The notes under the pieces: model-generated
What the model was told of the DNA's origin: nothing
Databases searched by the model: none
Seen by the model: the letters and a program-made list of their open reading frames with translations, nothing else
In this document: one piece after another, positions 54,740-64,000 of the stretch
Layout of the letters: every line of letters starts with the position of its first letter
How positions within the stretch are numbered: position 1 is the stretch's first letter
Source of the DNA: Vigna angularis
Lineage: Eukaryota > Streptophyta > Magnoliopsida > Fabales > Fabaceae
DNA length: 64,000 bases
Assembly: GCF_016808095.1 (NCBI RefSeq)
Contig: NC_068970.1
Span: 50,069,630 to 50,133,629, forward strand
Direction: 5' to 3'
Program-made: the position numbers and the translations under genes

Positions 54740-55754
54740 TCATGCACGAAACTTCATCCATCCCTCCTTAATTATTTTGAAATTCCCACAATGAGTGTCA
54801 TGTTGTTTGTCTCTAGACATATAAAGACTTGTCAGCCTTGTCTTGAAGTCCCTTCATCTAAAGGTTATGTGGGATAATATTTTCTTTCTAATTTACTATG
54901 TGTTTGGAATGTCAAAATTTTGATGTTGTAAACTAAAAAATATGTTAATGAAATATTAAACACTATATCTATTTTAAGTAAGCATACCAGAATATCCTAT
55001 CATAGAAGGTTTTTCTTTATCTTTAGGACGTCATCCCAAGATGCAATGATAATAGAGACATGCATTTTGGCCAACATGCCAAAATAGCTTCAAAAATTTT
55101 CTAAATTGGGTTTTTCGGTATACTCAATTGATGATCAATCTCGACCACCAACCTCTCCATACCAATCTTTCGGGATGTGAAATCAGGCAACCGAGTCACA
55201 AATCTACCATGTCCGCTCTTTCCTGATCCATAGCTCATCATACTTGAAAACACATTGTTAGTACATCATATATGAAAAATAAAACAATTTATCTCTATAG
55301 AGTTATAATAGGAAAAATAAAATAAAAAAGCAAAAAATAATAAAAAGACACCTATTAGGATATTGTTTTCTCCTATATGTCTTCATTGTGATCATTTCGA
55401 AAAATAAAAATTAATAAAAGCAATAATAATAAACCAAAAACATAACTAACTTTATATATTTGAGGGTGGTGTCAATGATGGAGTAGAGGAGTCACCATCG
55501 GAAAGGGAGAAAAGAGAACTCAGTACTAATGAGGGAGAAAAGAGAACTCATTACCACTGAGGGAGAAAAGAAAACTCGTCACTGCTTAAAATGATGTCCA
55601 TGCACAGAAATAATCAGTCAAAATGAAAGAAAAGCATACCTAAAACATCTAATGAAAGTGTGTTTGTGTTAAATGATGCAGAAATTACCTTTGGTGGTCG
55701 CCAAAGTTGTTGTCGAACTGTGTTCAAAAGCCAAAGAACATTAAGTGTGTAGAG
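54740..55754 (-). pseudogene. Second copy of the CACTA-associated transposase remnant
   Basis: Aligns with 32290-33280 in the same orientation (shared TCCCACAATGAGTGTCATGT, CTTGTCAGCCTTGTC and GACGTCATCCCAAGATGCAA). It has one extra GAGGGAGAAAAGAGAACTCA unit near 55530. It is interrupted at 55754 by Sirevirus C. Confidence 0.6.
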
Positions 55755-56786
55755 TGTCAGAGCGGCTGCAGCGGAATGGTTAGCGTGGGATAACAAACCA
55801 ATAGGGGGGGTGAATTGGTTCTTACTAAAATCGTGTGCCTTAAAAATTTCTACTCAATTAAACTTACTTAGCAAATAATAAAGACAATAAAATAGAGTAA
55901 GGTTGAGAGAAATTTGCACAGTTGATTTTATCCTGGTTCGGATCTTACCAATCCTACGTCCAGTCGCTTATCTCAAAAACAAGATAAACACTTCACTAAT
56001 CACAAAACTATTACAAACTACAATCACACAGATACAATTTGTAAAAGTTTAGAAGACACCTCTCTTGAAGCCACAAGAGATGAAACAACACCTCCTTTGA
56101 ATCTTCACAAAGGATGAAACACTTCCTTCGAATACTTCACGAAGGATGATTCTCTTCCAGACACTTCCTCAGACACACCAAGGATGAACAAGCTATTCCT
56201 CTGTCACCGCAGTAGCACTTTAGGACTTTGCAGACAAGAGTTTCTTTAGCTTCAATAGAGTTCTCAAAGAGTTCAGAGATTTTTGCACAAGGGAAGAGTT
56301 GAAGTTGAGAGAAAATGAGAGTCTATTTATAGACTCATCCAAAGGCTCCTCCATTTTCGCTTTTAGACTTTCTGACTGTGTTAGATACTTCAACGGCTCT
56401 AAAAACGGCTAGTTTTTCAAACGTTCACCTTGTTAATCGATTAACAGCCCTTGTTAATCGATTAACGCTAATCGATTAACACCCTCTGTTAATCGATTAG
56501 CACTGCACTGCTGGGCTTCTCCATGGCTCTCTGGAACAATCGATTAACAGCCCTTGTTAATCGATTAACGTTAATCGATTAACACCCTCTGTTAATCGAT
56601 TAACACTGCACAGAATTTTGCTTATGATTTATTTTTACATCACTTTTGAATACATACATGAAACTACTAATTTTCCTATGTTCATACAATTATTACAAAA
56701 TATTTCAAGTCTACAAAGATCATTCTTGATTGTTCTTGACTTGATTTGGACATCATCAAAACTTCATCTTCATCATTTTGCTAACA
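55755..56786 (-). repeat. 3' LTR of Sirevirus C
   Basis: 1032 bp; on the minus strand it starts TGTTAGCAAAATG and ends GCCGCTCTGACA. Eight copies or near-copies of the palindrome GTTAATCGATTAAC lie at 56430-56610. Confidence 0.92.
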
Positions 56787-57114
56787 ATCTCTCCCTTTTT
56801 GATGATGATCAAAACCTTCTTGTTTTAAAGCTTTTGGTAATAATCTGTATTTGAAATACAACTTAAGGAAGAAATAATTTGTTAATGAACATAGAGATAA
56901 TTTGAAGACTTTAAATATTTCTCCCCCTTTTTGATCATTATTAAAAAGTGATGTAGAAGTGCTCCCCCTAATTTGATTAGAAATTATACTCCCCCTTAAT
57001 AAAAGCATGTATGCATAGAAAGAATAAGAAAAGACAACATACATTTTATTGAATATTAAGATGCAAGCATACAAGGAAATATAAAGGGCACACACTAATA
57101 AAAACATAAATTTC
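56787..57114 (-). other. Multiple polypurine tracts of Sirevirus C
   Basis: On the minus strand: AAAAAGGGAGAGATT touching the LTR (56801-56787), AAAGGGGGAG (56940-56931), TTAGGGGGAGC (about 56970-56961) and TTAAGGGGGAG (about 56998-56989). Repeated tracts between the last ORF and the LTR are a Sirevirus hallmark. Confidence 0.8.
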
Positions 57115-58248
57115 CTAGGGCTCATCATCGCTATCGGGTACATAGAGTTTTGCCAGTTTGTCATCAATCTCCTTAAGATGATTATCAATTTCATCATATC
57201 TAAGAGCATGATAAGCCATCATATCATCCATCCGTGATTGTTGCATAGAAGCCATATCTGCAATTTGTCTAGATATACTCTCTAGACTATATTCTTGGGG
57301 AGGATGGGATGGTCCAGCAACATTGGTTGGATGAGGCATAGGTATATCTTCATCTTCTTCAGCTGATGCATCATCTTCTGGTGCAATATCATCTTCAGCA
57401 CGGACAAACAGATTTCCTTGTCGTATAAAGCCCATTTGATGCAAAGCTGATTCCTCAATTTTATGATTTCGTAAGACGGAGAGATGTTTCTCTCTGGTAA
57501 CATCAACTCCTTTATACACACATATTAAGGAAATAAGGAGGGGATATGGAAGATGACTTCTATCATACCTCTTTGCCCGGACAATAGTGTCGGAGATGAG
57601 ATCTGCCCAATTGATTTTGATATTTTGAGTAATGGCAGACATGATCATGAGATCAATTTCAAAGCATTGGGCTAGGTTTGAGCCTCTTGGACACAACAAC
57701 CATACAATAAGATAATGAAGAACCCTTTCCTCCATTCTAAGATTTCCTACAAGAAGATATCGCCTATTTGGTAGAGGTTGTTGAGGGTTGCGCATGAACG
57801 AACGATATGCCAAAATTTTGTTAAAATCACCAAAGTCATTTGGCACATGCATGGTATTTTCTAAAATGGGAAGATGAGCAACATTTGTCCAAATGTCATT
57901 ATCCAGAATGATATCTATCCCTTTTACACGAGTGTAAACAATACCATGTTGGGATTTTAGATTGTAGTAGAATACTCTTACCAAATCTGGATAATAATGC
58001 CCTTGAAGTTGCATTAGATGTTGGACGCCTTGCTCAATCAATTGCTGAGAAAATTGAAATTGATGTGTGGTGAACCAATTGAGATCTACAAATTTTTGAC
58101 GAAGAATCTTGCGTTCTTTCCACATTTGTAGATATTCGTCATGCTTTCCATCATCGGAAATCCACCCATGAATGTTTGGACCACGTGCAAGAGATGTGCT
58201 TTCCGATCCATAGCTTCTTCTTCTTCTTCTTCTTGATGGTTCAGCCAT
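57115..58248 (-). CDS. Sirevirus C third ORF: envelope-like / putative plant transposon protein
   Basis: An intact 377-residue ORF beginning MAEPSRRRRRRSYG at the first ATG after pol. The N-terminus is arginine-rich. The core (about 90-260, with IVWLLCPRGSNLAQCFEID and PYPLLISLICVYKGVDV) matches the putative plant transposon protein domain of Sirevirus envelope-like ORFs. An acidic stretch follows (about 280-300), then a C-terminal coiled coil (about 320-370) ending DSDDEP. It has no signal peptide or clear membrane anchor, so a true envelope role is doubtful. It is not in the pol frame, so it is not made by simple stop readthrough; AATCGATT palindromes lie 230-300 bp upstream and might mark a separate promoter. 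Confidence 0.75.
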   Translation of the reverse strand: MAEPSRRRRRRSYGSESTSLARGPNIHGWISDDGKHDEYLQMWKERKILRQKFVDLNWFTTHQFQFSQQLIEQGVQHLMQLQGHYYPDLVRVFYYNLKSQHGIVYTRVKGIDIILDNDIWTNVAHLPILENTMHVPNDFGDFNKILAYRSFMRNPQQPLPNRRYLLVGNLRMEERVLHYLIVWLLCPRGSNLAQCFEIDLMIMSAITQNIKINWADLISDTIVRAKRYDRSHLPYPLLISLICVYKGVDVTREKHLSVLRNHKIEESALHQMGFIRQGNLFVRAEDDIAPEDDASAEEDEDIPMPHPTNVAGPSHPPQEYSLESISRQIADMASMQQSRMDDMMAYHALRYDEIDNHLKEIDDKLAKLYVPDSDDEP

Positions 58249-58469
58249 GAGAGTGTGAAAGAAGGTTTGGACAGCAAAAGAATGGAATTTGAGTGAAGAA
58301 AAGAAGTGAATTTGAGTTGTAGAGGGATGGGTAAAGTGAATGGGTAAAAATGAGGGATGGTATGGGTTTAAATAGGCTGAAAATGACCCCCCTAACGTTC
58401 AAAATTAAGAAAATGACCGTTTATAGCCGTTTATAACGGCTAGATTATGCAGAATTTACTGCAGGTTAC

Positions 58470-58545
58470 CGTTGTTAATCGATTAACAGGGTGTGTTAAT
58501 CGATTAACGTTAATCGATTAACAGGACGTGTTAATCGATTAACAG
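58470..58545. repeat. Four AATCGATT palindromes between pol and the third ORF
   Basis: Four copies of GTTAATCGATTAAC in 76 bp (58474, 58493, 58507 and 58529, each by eye). The same 14-base palindrome is clustered in the LTR. Confidence 0.85.
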
Positions 58546-58589
58546 ACGCTGATTTCCGAAAATCAGCAAATTTGTCCCTTTGTCCAATT

Positions 58590-61500
58590 TTAAGATATTT
58601 TTAATATTCCTAAGTCTCTTCTAAGCTCATAGAATCTATCTTTAGGCAATGCTTTGGTGAAAATATCAGCTAATTGATGTTGGGTATCAATATATTCTAT
58701 TTCACAATCTCCTTTTTGCACATGATCTCTAAGAAAGTGATGCCTAATCTCAATGTGCTTGGTTTTAGAGTGCATTATGGGATTCTTTGTAAGGTTTATT
58801 GCACTTGTATTATCACACTTAAGTGGTATATGATCTAAGTGAATGTCATAATCTTCTAATTGTTGTTTCATCCATAAAATTTGTGCACAACAATTTCCCG
58901 CAGCAATATATTCAGCTTCAGTGGTAGATAAGGCTACACAGGCTTGTTTCTTAGAATGCCAAGAAACTAAGGAACTACCTAGAAGATGACATGTTCCACT
59001 AGTGCTTTTTCTATCTATCTTACAACCTCCATAATCTGCATCGGAAAATCCTACAAGACTAGGTTCCGTTCCAGATGGATACCATAAGCCAAAGGATGCA
59101 GTTCCCTTAAGATATTTCAATATTCTTTTAACTGCTGTAAGGTGAGATTCTCTAGGACTAGATTGATACCTAGCACACACACAAACACTCTGCATAATAT
59201 CTGGTCTACTAGTAGTGAGATATAACAAAGAACCTATCATACATCTATATTTGGTTTGATTTACCTCTTTACCTGACTCATCTTTGTCAAGATAGCATGA
59301 GGTTCCCATAGGTGTAGATGCTTCCTTTGCTTTGTCCATTTCAAACTTCTTAAGAATTTCTCTACAATACTTAGTTTGAGAAATGAACGTACCTTCTTTC
59401 GTTTGCTTAATTTGAAGACCAAGGAAGAATGTTAATTCTCCCATCATAGACATTTCAAATTCACCCTGCATAGTCTTAGCAAATTCCTCACAAAGAGATT
59501 TATTAGTTGATCCAAAAATAATATCATCAACATATACTTGAATAATCAAAATATGTTTTCCGACTCTCTTAATAAACAAAGTGGAATCAACTTTTCCTCT
59601 ATTGAAATCATTTTCTAAAAGAAAATTGCTAAGTCTTTCATACCAAGATCTAGGTGCTTGTTTTAAACCATAAAGTGCTTTCTTTAACTTATAGATGTGG
59701 TTTGGAAATTTAAAATCTTCAAAACCGGGTGGTTGTTCAACATACACATCTTCTTTTATAAAACCATTTAGAAATGCACTTTTAACATCCATTTGAAATA
59801 ATTTAAATTTCATTATAGATGCATAAGCAAGAAGTAGGCGTATTGCCTCTAACCTGGCAACTGGAGCATATGTCTCATCATAATCTATACCTTCTTCTTG
59901 ACTATATCCTTGAGCCACAAGCCTAGCTTTATTCTTGGTGATGTTTCCATCTTCATCCAGTTTGTTTCTGAATACCCATTTTGTTCCAATTACTTGATGA
60001 GTATCTTCTCTAGGAATCAATTCCCAAACTTGATTTCTTTCAAACTGGTTGAGTTCTTCTTGCATTGCTATACACCATTGTTCATCTTGAAGAGCTTCCT
60101 TAATGTTCTTAGGTTCTATCTGCGACATAAAAGCTACATTCATACAAAAATTTACTAAATTTCTTCTAGTGTTTACCCCTTTTGATATGTCGCCAATGAT
60201 GTTGTCCAATGATAATCCTCTAGGTTGTTGCCATATTTTGTTTAGATCTTCATCATCTTGAGGATTATTCATTTTCTCTTCATTGGTTGTCTTTTGCAAG
60301 TCTTCATTTTCACCTGCATCTGATTCATCTGACTCAAGAGGTTTTACCTCAAGGTCCACAATTTCGTCAAAGACAACATGTACAGATTCTTCTATTTCAA
60401 GTGTTTTCCGATTAAAGACTCTATAAGCTTTGCTAGTTAGAGAATATCCTAGAAAAATAGCTTCATCGGATTTGGAATCAAATTTTCCTAAATTTTGTTT
60501 TCCATTATTTAAGACAAAACATTTGCATCCAAAAATTCTTAAATGTGAAACATTTGGTTTTCTACCTTTAAAAAGTTCATAAGGAGTACATTTCAAAATT
60601 GGCCTAATAAGCATTCTATTCAATACATAACATGCAGTACTCACAGCATCAGCCCAAAATTGTTTAGGAACACTATATTCATTTAACATAGTTCTAGCAA
60701 GTTCCTCTAAGGATCTATTCTTTCTTTCTACAACTCCATTTTGTTGAGGAGTTCTAGGTGCAGAAAAATTATGAGAAATGCCATATTCTTCACAAAAAGT
60801 TTCAAAAGATTCATTTTGAAATTCACCTCCATGGTCACTTCTAATAGCCTTTATTTTCAAGTCCTTTTCATTTTGAACTAAATTTGCAAACTTTTTAAAT
60901 TCTTTGAAAGCTTCACTTTTAAGAGTAAGAAAGAAAGTCCAAGTATATCTTGAATAATCATCCACAATAACTAAAGCATAATAATTTCCTCCAAAACTTT
61001 TTATCCTAGAGGGACCAAATAAATCCATGTGCAAAAGTTCCAAGGGTTTTAAACTAGAAACAACATTTTTCGAATGGAAAGATGATTTCACTTGTTTTCC
61101 CTTTTGACATGCATCACACAATTTATTTTTCACATATTTTAGTTTTGGTAAACCAATTACTAAGTCTTTAGAAATGAGTTTATTCAATTGTTGCATATGA
61201 ATATGTGCAGCTCTTTTATGCCATAACCATGGATTTTCTTCTTTTACTACTAAACATGAAATATTCCTATTTGATGCATTTTCTAAATCAATCAAATAAA
61301 TATTGTTATGCCTTATTCCTTTCAAAGCAATTTCAGAAGAATCATTTTTATAAATAGTGCAAGAATTTTGTTCGAAGGTTACCTTGAATCCTTTATCGCA
61401 TAATTGACTAATGCTAATTAAGTTGTGCTTTAATCCTTCCACATATAGCACGTCTTTGATCATCAAGGTATCTTCACTTCCAATATCTCCTATTCCAAGG

Positions 61501-61619
61501 ATTTTTCCTTTGTTGTTGTCACCATAGGTGACAAAGCCTCGTTCCTTTTTCCGGAAGCTTGTAAATTTCTTTTTATCTCCGGTCATGTGTTTTGAACATC
61601 CACTATCAAGACACCACAT
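58590..61619 (-). CDS. Sirevirus C pol: protease, integrase, reverse transcriptase, RNase H
   Basis: A 1009-residue open frame with every copia pol domain in order. Protease: [14 protein letters not shown]. Pre-integrase zinc site: [11 protein letters not shown]...CDACQKGKQ. Integrase core: [17 protein letters not shown], then [17 protein letters not shown] (catalytic D, D, E). Reverse transcriptase: [25 protein letters not shown] and [11 protein letters not shown]. RNase [19 protein letters not shown] and [11 protein letters not shown]. The frame is also readable upstream of the first Met (PKGPIQNSWVPK, then two TAG stops, then [10 protein letters not shown]). It lies in a different frame from gag, so expression needs a frame change, splicing or separate initiation; a TTATGTTGTAG splice-acceptor-like site lies just upstream. 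No inactivating change was seen. Confidence 0.93.
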   Translation of the reverse strand: MWCLDSGCSKHMTGDKKKFTSFRKKERGFVTYGDNNKGKILGIGDIGSEDTLMIKDVLYVEGLKHNLISISQLCDKGFKVTFEQNSCTIYKNDSSEIALKGIRHNNIYLIDLENASNRNISCLVVKEENPWLWHKRAAHIHMQQLNKLISKDLVIGLPKLKYVKNKLCDACQKGKQVKSSFHSKNVVSSLKPLELLHMDLFGPSRIKSFGGNYYALVIVDDYSRYTWTFFLTLKSEAFKEFKKFANLVQNEKDLKIKAIRSDHGGEFQNESFETFCEEYGISHNFSAPRTPQQNGVVERKNRSLEELARTMLNEYSVPKQFWADAVSTACYVLNRMLIRPILKCTPYELFKGRKPNVSHLRIFGCKCFVLNNGKQNLGKFDSKSDEAIFLGYSLTSKAYRVFNRKTLEIEESVHVVFDEIVDLEVKPLESDESDAGENEDLQKTTNEEKMNNPQDDEDLNKIWQQPRGLSLDNIIGDISKGVNTRRNLVNFCMNVAFMSQIEPKNIKEALQDEQWCIAMQEELNQFERNQVWELIPREDTHQVIGTKWVFRNKLDEDGNITKNKARLVAQGYSQEEGIDYDETYAPVARLEAIRLLLAYASIMKFKLFQMDVKSAFLNGFIKEDVYVEQPPGFEDFKFPNHIYKLKKALYGLKQAPRSWYERLSNFLLENDFNRGKVDSTLFIKRVGKHILIIQVYVDDIIFGSTNKSLCEEFAKTMQGEFEMSMMGELTFFLGLQIKQTKEGTFISQTKYCREILKKFEMDKAKEASTPMGTSCYLDKDESGKEVNQTKYRCMIGSLLYLTTSRPDIMQSVCVCARYQSSPRESHLTAVKRILKYLKGTASFGLWYPSGTEPSLVGFSDADYGGCKIDRKSTSGTCHLLGSSLVSWHSKKQACVALSTTEAEYIAAGNCCAQILWMKQQLEDYDIHLDHIPLKCDNTSAINLTKNPIMHSKTKHIEIRHHFLRDHVQKGDCEIEYIDTQHQLADIFTKALPKDRFYELRRDLGILKIS

Positions 61620-61723
61620 ATACTTCCTTGGTTTTGATAATTCCTACAACATAAAAAGAACAAGCTATTTAGGTACCCAACTATTTTGTATGGGTCCTTT
61701 GGGTTAGATTAAAAAGATTAAAA

Positions 61724-63424
61724 TCATTTTACAACCCAAGCATATCTTCCACTTGGAACACCATAATGCTTAATTTTACATTTATTAGATGTATGACCCT
61801 TTTTCATACAATAAAAGCATGATGCAACATTTGTGTTCCTATAAGTTGTTCCTTTTTCTACCCAAGTTCTACGGGTTCTATGATTATGTTTATTTTTAGG
61901 AACATACTTATTTTTAACAACCTTATTTTCATTATTTTTACTACATTCTCCAGTGGTTGTATTTTCAGAAAAATATTTGAATTTTATGCAAGATTCACAT
62001 TCATTATTAGCAACATATTTTTCTTTTTCATAATATAAAACTTTACTTTTTAAATTTCTAATTTCTTCCGCTTGATATAAAAATTTATTTTTCAAACTTC
62101 TGTTTTCTTCAGATAAATTTGTAAATTCAGTTTTCAAATTATCATTTATCTTAGAGAGATTTTCAGAAGTAGATTTCAAATTTTCATTTTCTTCAAGAAT
62201 ATTTTCAAAATTCAATTTTAACTTTTTGAAGTCCCTTTTCAATTTCTTATGAGCTATATCTAATTTTTCAGATTCTACTAATAAAGCAGCATAAGTATCA
62301 TGCAGTTCATCTTCATCCATATGACTATCATTATCAGAATAGTGTGAACTACTTACTTGGCTGACGTTATCATCATCTGCCATCAAACAAATGTTTGCTT
62401 CTTCATCTGAGTCGCTTGAATCTGAAATGGTCTCATTGTCGTCTTCCCAGGCAATGTAGGCCTTCTTTTTCTTGAAGAATCTTTTCTCCTTCTTGTCTTC
62501 ACCCTTCTTTTGATTTGGGCAGTCTGCTTTTAGATGCCCCTTTTCTCCACAGCCATAACATCGGTAATTTGAGGAAGATGCTTGATTATCTTTCTTTTCG
62601 TATCTAAATCTTCCTTTACCTTTAGACTTCATGAACCTGTTTAACCTTTTGATCATAAGACTTAAATTTTCTTCTTCGTCTGAGTCTTCATCTTCTGATT
62701 TACCTTTGCTTCTTTCGACTTCCGACTTTAATGCCAAACTCTTCTTGTTGTTTTTGGCTTTTGCTTCTTCTTCATCAAGTCTTCCAAGATCTAGTTCATG
62801 TTCCCTCAACTTTCCAAATAATGCAGCCATGGTCATTGTGTTGAGATTTTGTGACTCAGAAATTGCAGTCACTTTTGGTTGCCAAGACCTGTCTAAAGAT
62901 TTCAAGATTTTAATAATAAGCTCATCAGTATCGAAAGACTTACCTAATCCAATAAGATGATTTACGATGTTGGTGAAGCGTTTCTGAACATCTACTATTG
63001 TTTCCCCTTGCTTCATCCTGAACATTTCGTATTCCTGGATTAAGGTATTCTTCCTAGCTCTCTTAACATCATCTGTACCTTCATGGGTTACTCTAAGTAC
63101 TTCCCACATTTCTTGTGCAGTTTTACAAATAGAAATCCTGTAAAACTCGTCAACAGTTAAAGCAGATGAAATAATATTACGAGCTTTTACATCATTACCA
63201 AATTTTCTCTTATCTTCAGCAGTCCATTGGTCACGGGGCTTTGGTTCCTGCATATTGTTAATTGGAACAAAAGGACCAGATACAACAGCATCCCAAATAT
63301 CTATATCAATAGATTCCATAAATATTTGCATTCTTACCTTCCAGAATGCGTAATTTTAACCTGTGAATAGTGGTGGTCTATTGATAGAAGCACCCTCTGC
63401 AAATGTTTGATGCGATCCCGCCAT
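61724..63424 (-). pseudogene. Sirevirus C gag with one early stop
   Basis: The natural ATG is at 63424-63422 (MAGSHQTFAEG). A TAA at 63358-63356, codon 23, breaks the frame where LFTGENY is usual; the frame then stays open to 61724, 567 codons in all. An ATG just after the stop (63331) could start a slightly shortened gag. Contents: a copia gag core (about 40-230), a first zinc knuckle (CYGCGEKGHLKADC), a long acidic and coiled-coil region, and a second zinc knuckle (CFYCMKKGHTSNKC) near the C-terminus, the Sirevirus arrangement. Gag would form the particle and bind RNA. Confidence 0.88.
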
Positions 63425-63444
63425 TTGAATGACTATCAAAGCAA

Positions 63445-63456
63445 GCTCTGATACCA
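63445..63456 (-). other. Primer-binding site, initiator tRNA-Met
   Basis: On the minus strand TGGTATCAGAGC follows the 5' LTR end (CTCTGACA) by two bases. This is the standard copia primer site. Confidence 0.9.
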
Positions 63457-63458
63457 AT

Positions 63459-64000
63459 TGTCAGAGCGGCTGCAGCGGAATGGTTAGCGTGGGATAACAA
63501 ACCAAGAGGGGGGGTGAATTGGTTCTTACTAAAATCGTGTGCCTTAAAAATTTCTACTCAATTAAACTTACTTAGCAAATAATAAAGACAATAAAATAGA
63601 GTAAGGTTGAGAGAAATTTGCACAGTTGATTTTATCCTGGTTCGGATCTTACCAATCCTACGTCCAGTCGCTTATCTCAAAAACAAGATAAACACTTCAC
63701 TAATCACAAAACTATTACAAACTACAATCACACAGATACAATTTGTAAAAGTTTAGAAGACACCTCTCTTGAAGCCACAAGAGATGAAACAACACCTCCT
63801 TTGAATCTTCACAAAGGATGAAACACTTCCTTCGAATACTTCACGAAGGATGATTCTCTTCCAGACACTTCCTCAGACACACCAAGGATGAACAAGCTAT
63901 TCCTCTGTCACCGCAGTAGCACTTTAGGACTTTGCAGACAAGAGTTTCTTTAGCTTCAATAGAGTTCTCAAAGAGTTCAGAGATTTTTGCACAAGGGAAG
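63459..64000 (-). repeat. 5' LTR of Sirevirus C, cut by the window edge
   Basis: Identical by eye to 55755-56296 except one base. About half of the LTR is visible. Confidence 0.92.

Larger units (their letters stand above)
55755..64000 (-). mobile_element. Sirevirus C (Ty1/copia), nearly complete, running off the window
   Basis: Minus-strand order: 5' LTR (from 63459 rightward, cut by the window), primer site, gag, pol, third ORF, several purine tracts and 3' LTR (55755-56786). Features diagnostic of Sireviruses are the long gag with two zinc knuckles, the extra ORF after pol and the repeated AAGGGGGAG tracts. The visible 542 bp of the 5' LTR differ from the 3' LTR at one base by eye (AATAGGGG versus AAGAGGGG), so insertion is very recent. 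pol is open over 1009 codons; gag has one early stop. Confidence 0.93.

Noticed and set aside
62631..62960. 109-codon plus-strand frame inside Sirevirus gag
   Set aside because: Antisense shadow of a coding region rich in Ser-complement codons, without domain or promoter.

Overview
The window is nuclear DNA from a flowering plant, most likely a eudicot and probably a legume. Genes have GT-AG introns, intergenic DNA is very AT-rich, and nested plant LTR retrotransposons, a MULE and CACTA pieces fill most of the sequence. The legume call rests on remembered resemblance of the element families and of one small secreted peptide, so it is an inference. No rRNA, tRNA, CRISPR or bacterial feature was seen.

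The left third (1-15.7 kb) is the gene-bearing part. It opens with the 3' part of a MULE transposase gene (2-2120), broken by one stop in its SWIM finger, and a convergent two-exon GRF zinc-finger gene (2860-3329). Next come an intact four-exon MDP-1-like HAD phosphatase gene (4919-6857) and a young Ty3/gypsy chromovirus inserted 212 bp past its stop (7070-10703). That element has 5-bp target duplications, a tRNA-Tyr-type primer site, and has lost RNase H and integrase. A six-exon gene for a small Golgi-type membrane protein (11760-15561, minus strand) and a fold-back MITE (15818-15988) close this part. All exon joins were read by hand from splice sites and conserved protein context.

The middle (16-43 kb) is layered repeat debris. 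It holds a fragment of retrotransposon family X (about 17.1-20.05 kb) and element A (20508-27091), an Athila-like gag-protease element without reverse transcriptase or integrase. Beyond these lie a Sirevirus-type LTR remnant with a nested solo LTR, copia gag and LINE remnants, a 26-bp minisatellite, CACTA transposase pseudogenes and TRIM-type solo LTRs. A small proline/cysteine-rich secreted-peptide gene (34551-34826) survives here. A decayed copia element (37.6-41.9 kb) sits between CACTA pieces.

The right third is a nest. Family X element 43083-54364, with LTRs at both ends and near-matching target duplications, surrounds element B (about 44475-51050). B is a second Athila-like gag-protease element that also carries an envelope-like or plant-transposon-protein ORF. 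To the right, a minus-strand Sirevirus C (55755 to beyond 64000) is almost complete: gag, pol, a third ORF, multiple polypurine tracts and nearly identical LTRs. C has landed in a second copy of a CACTA transposase fragment.

The most interesting signals belong to A and B. They share one compact plan: gag, protease, an integrase-tail-like segment, then a conserved non-coding block containing AAGCGCTT and a TGGG/CCCA hairpin. They also share a long 3' hairpin. B alone carries a set of hairpins with a constant loop and differing, self-complementary stems. Almost every premature stop in A and B falls where a glutamine codon would be expected, which fits methyl-cytosine deamination.
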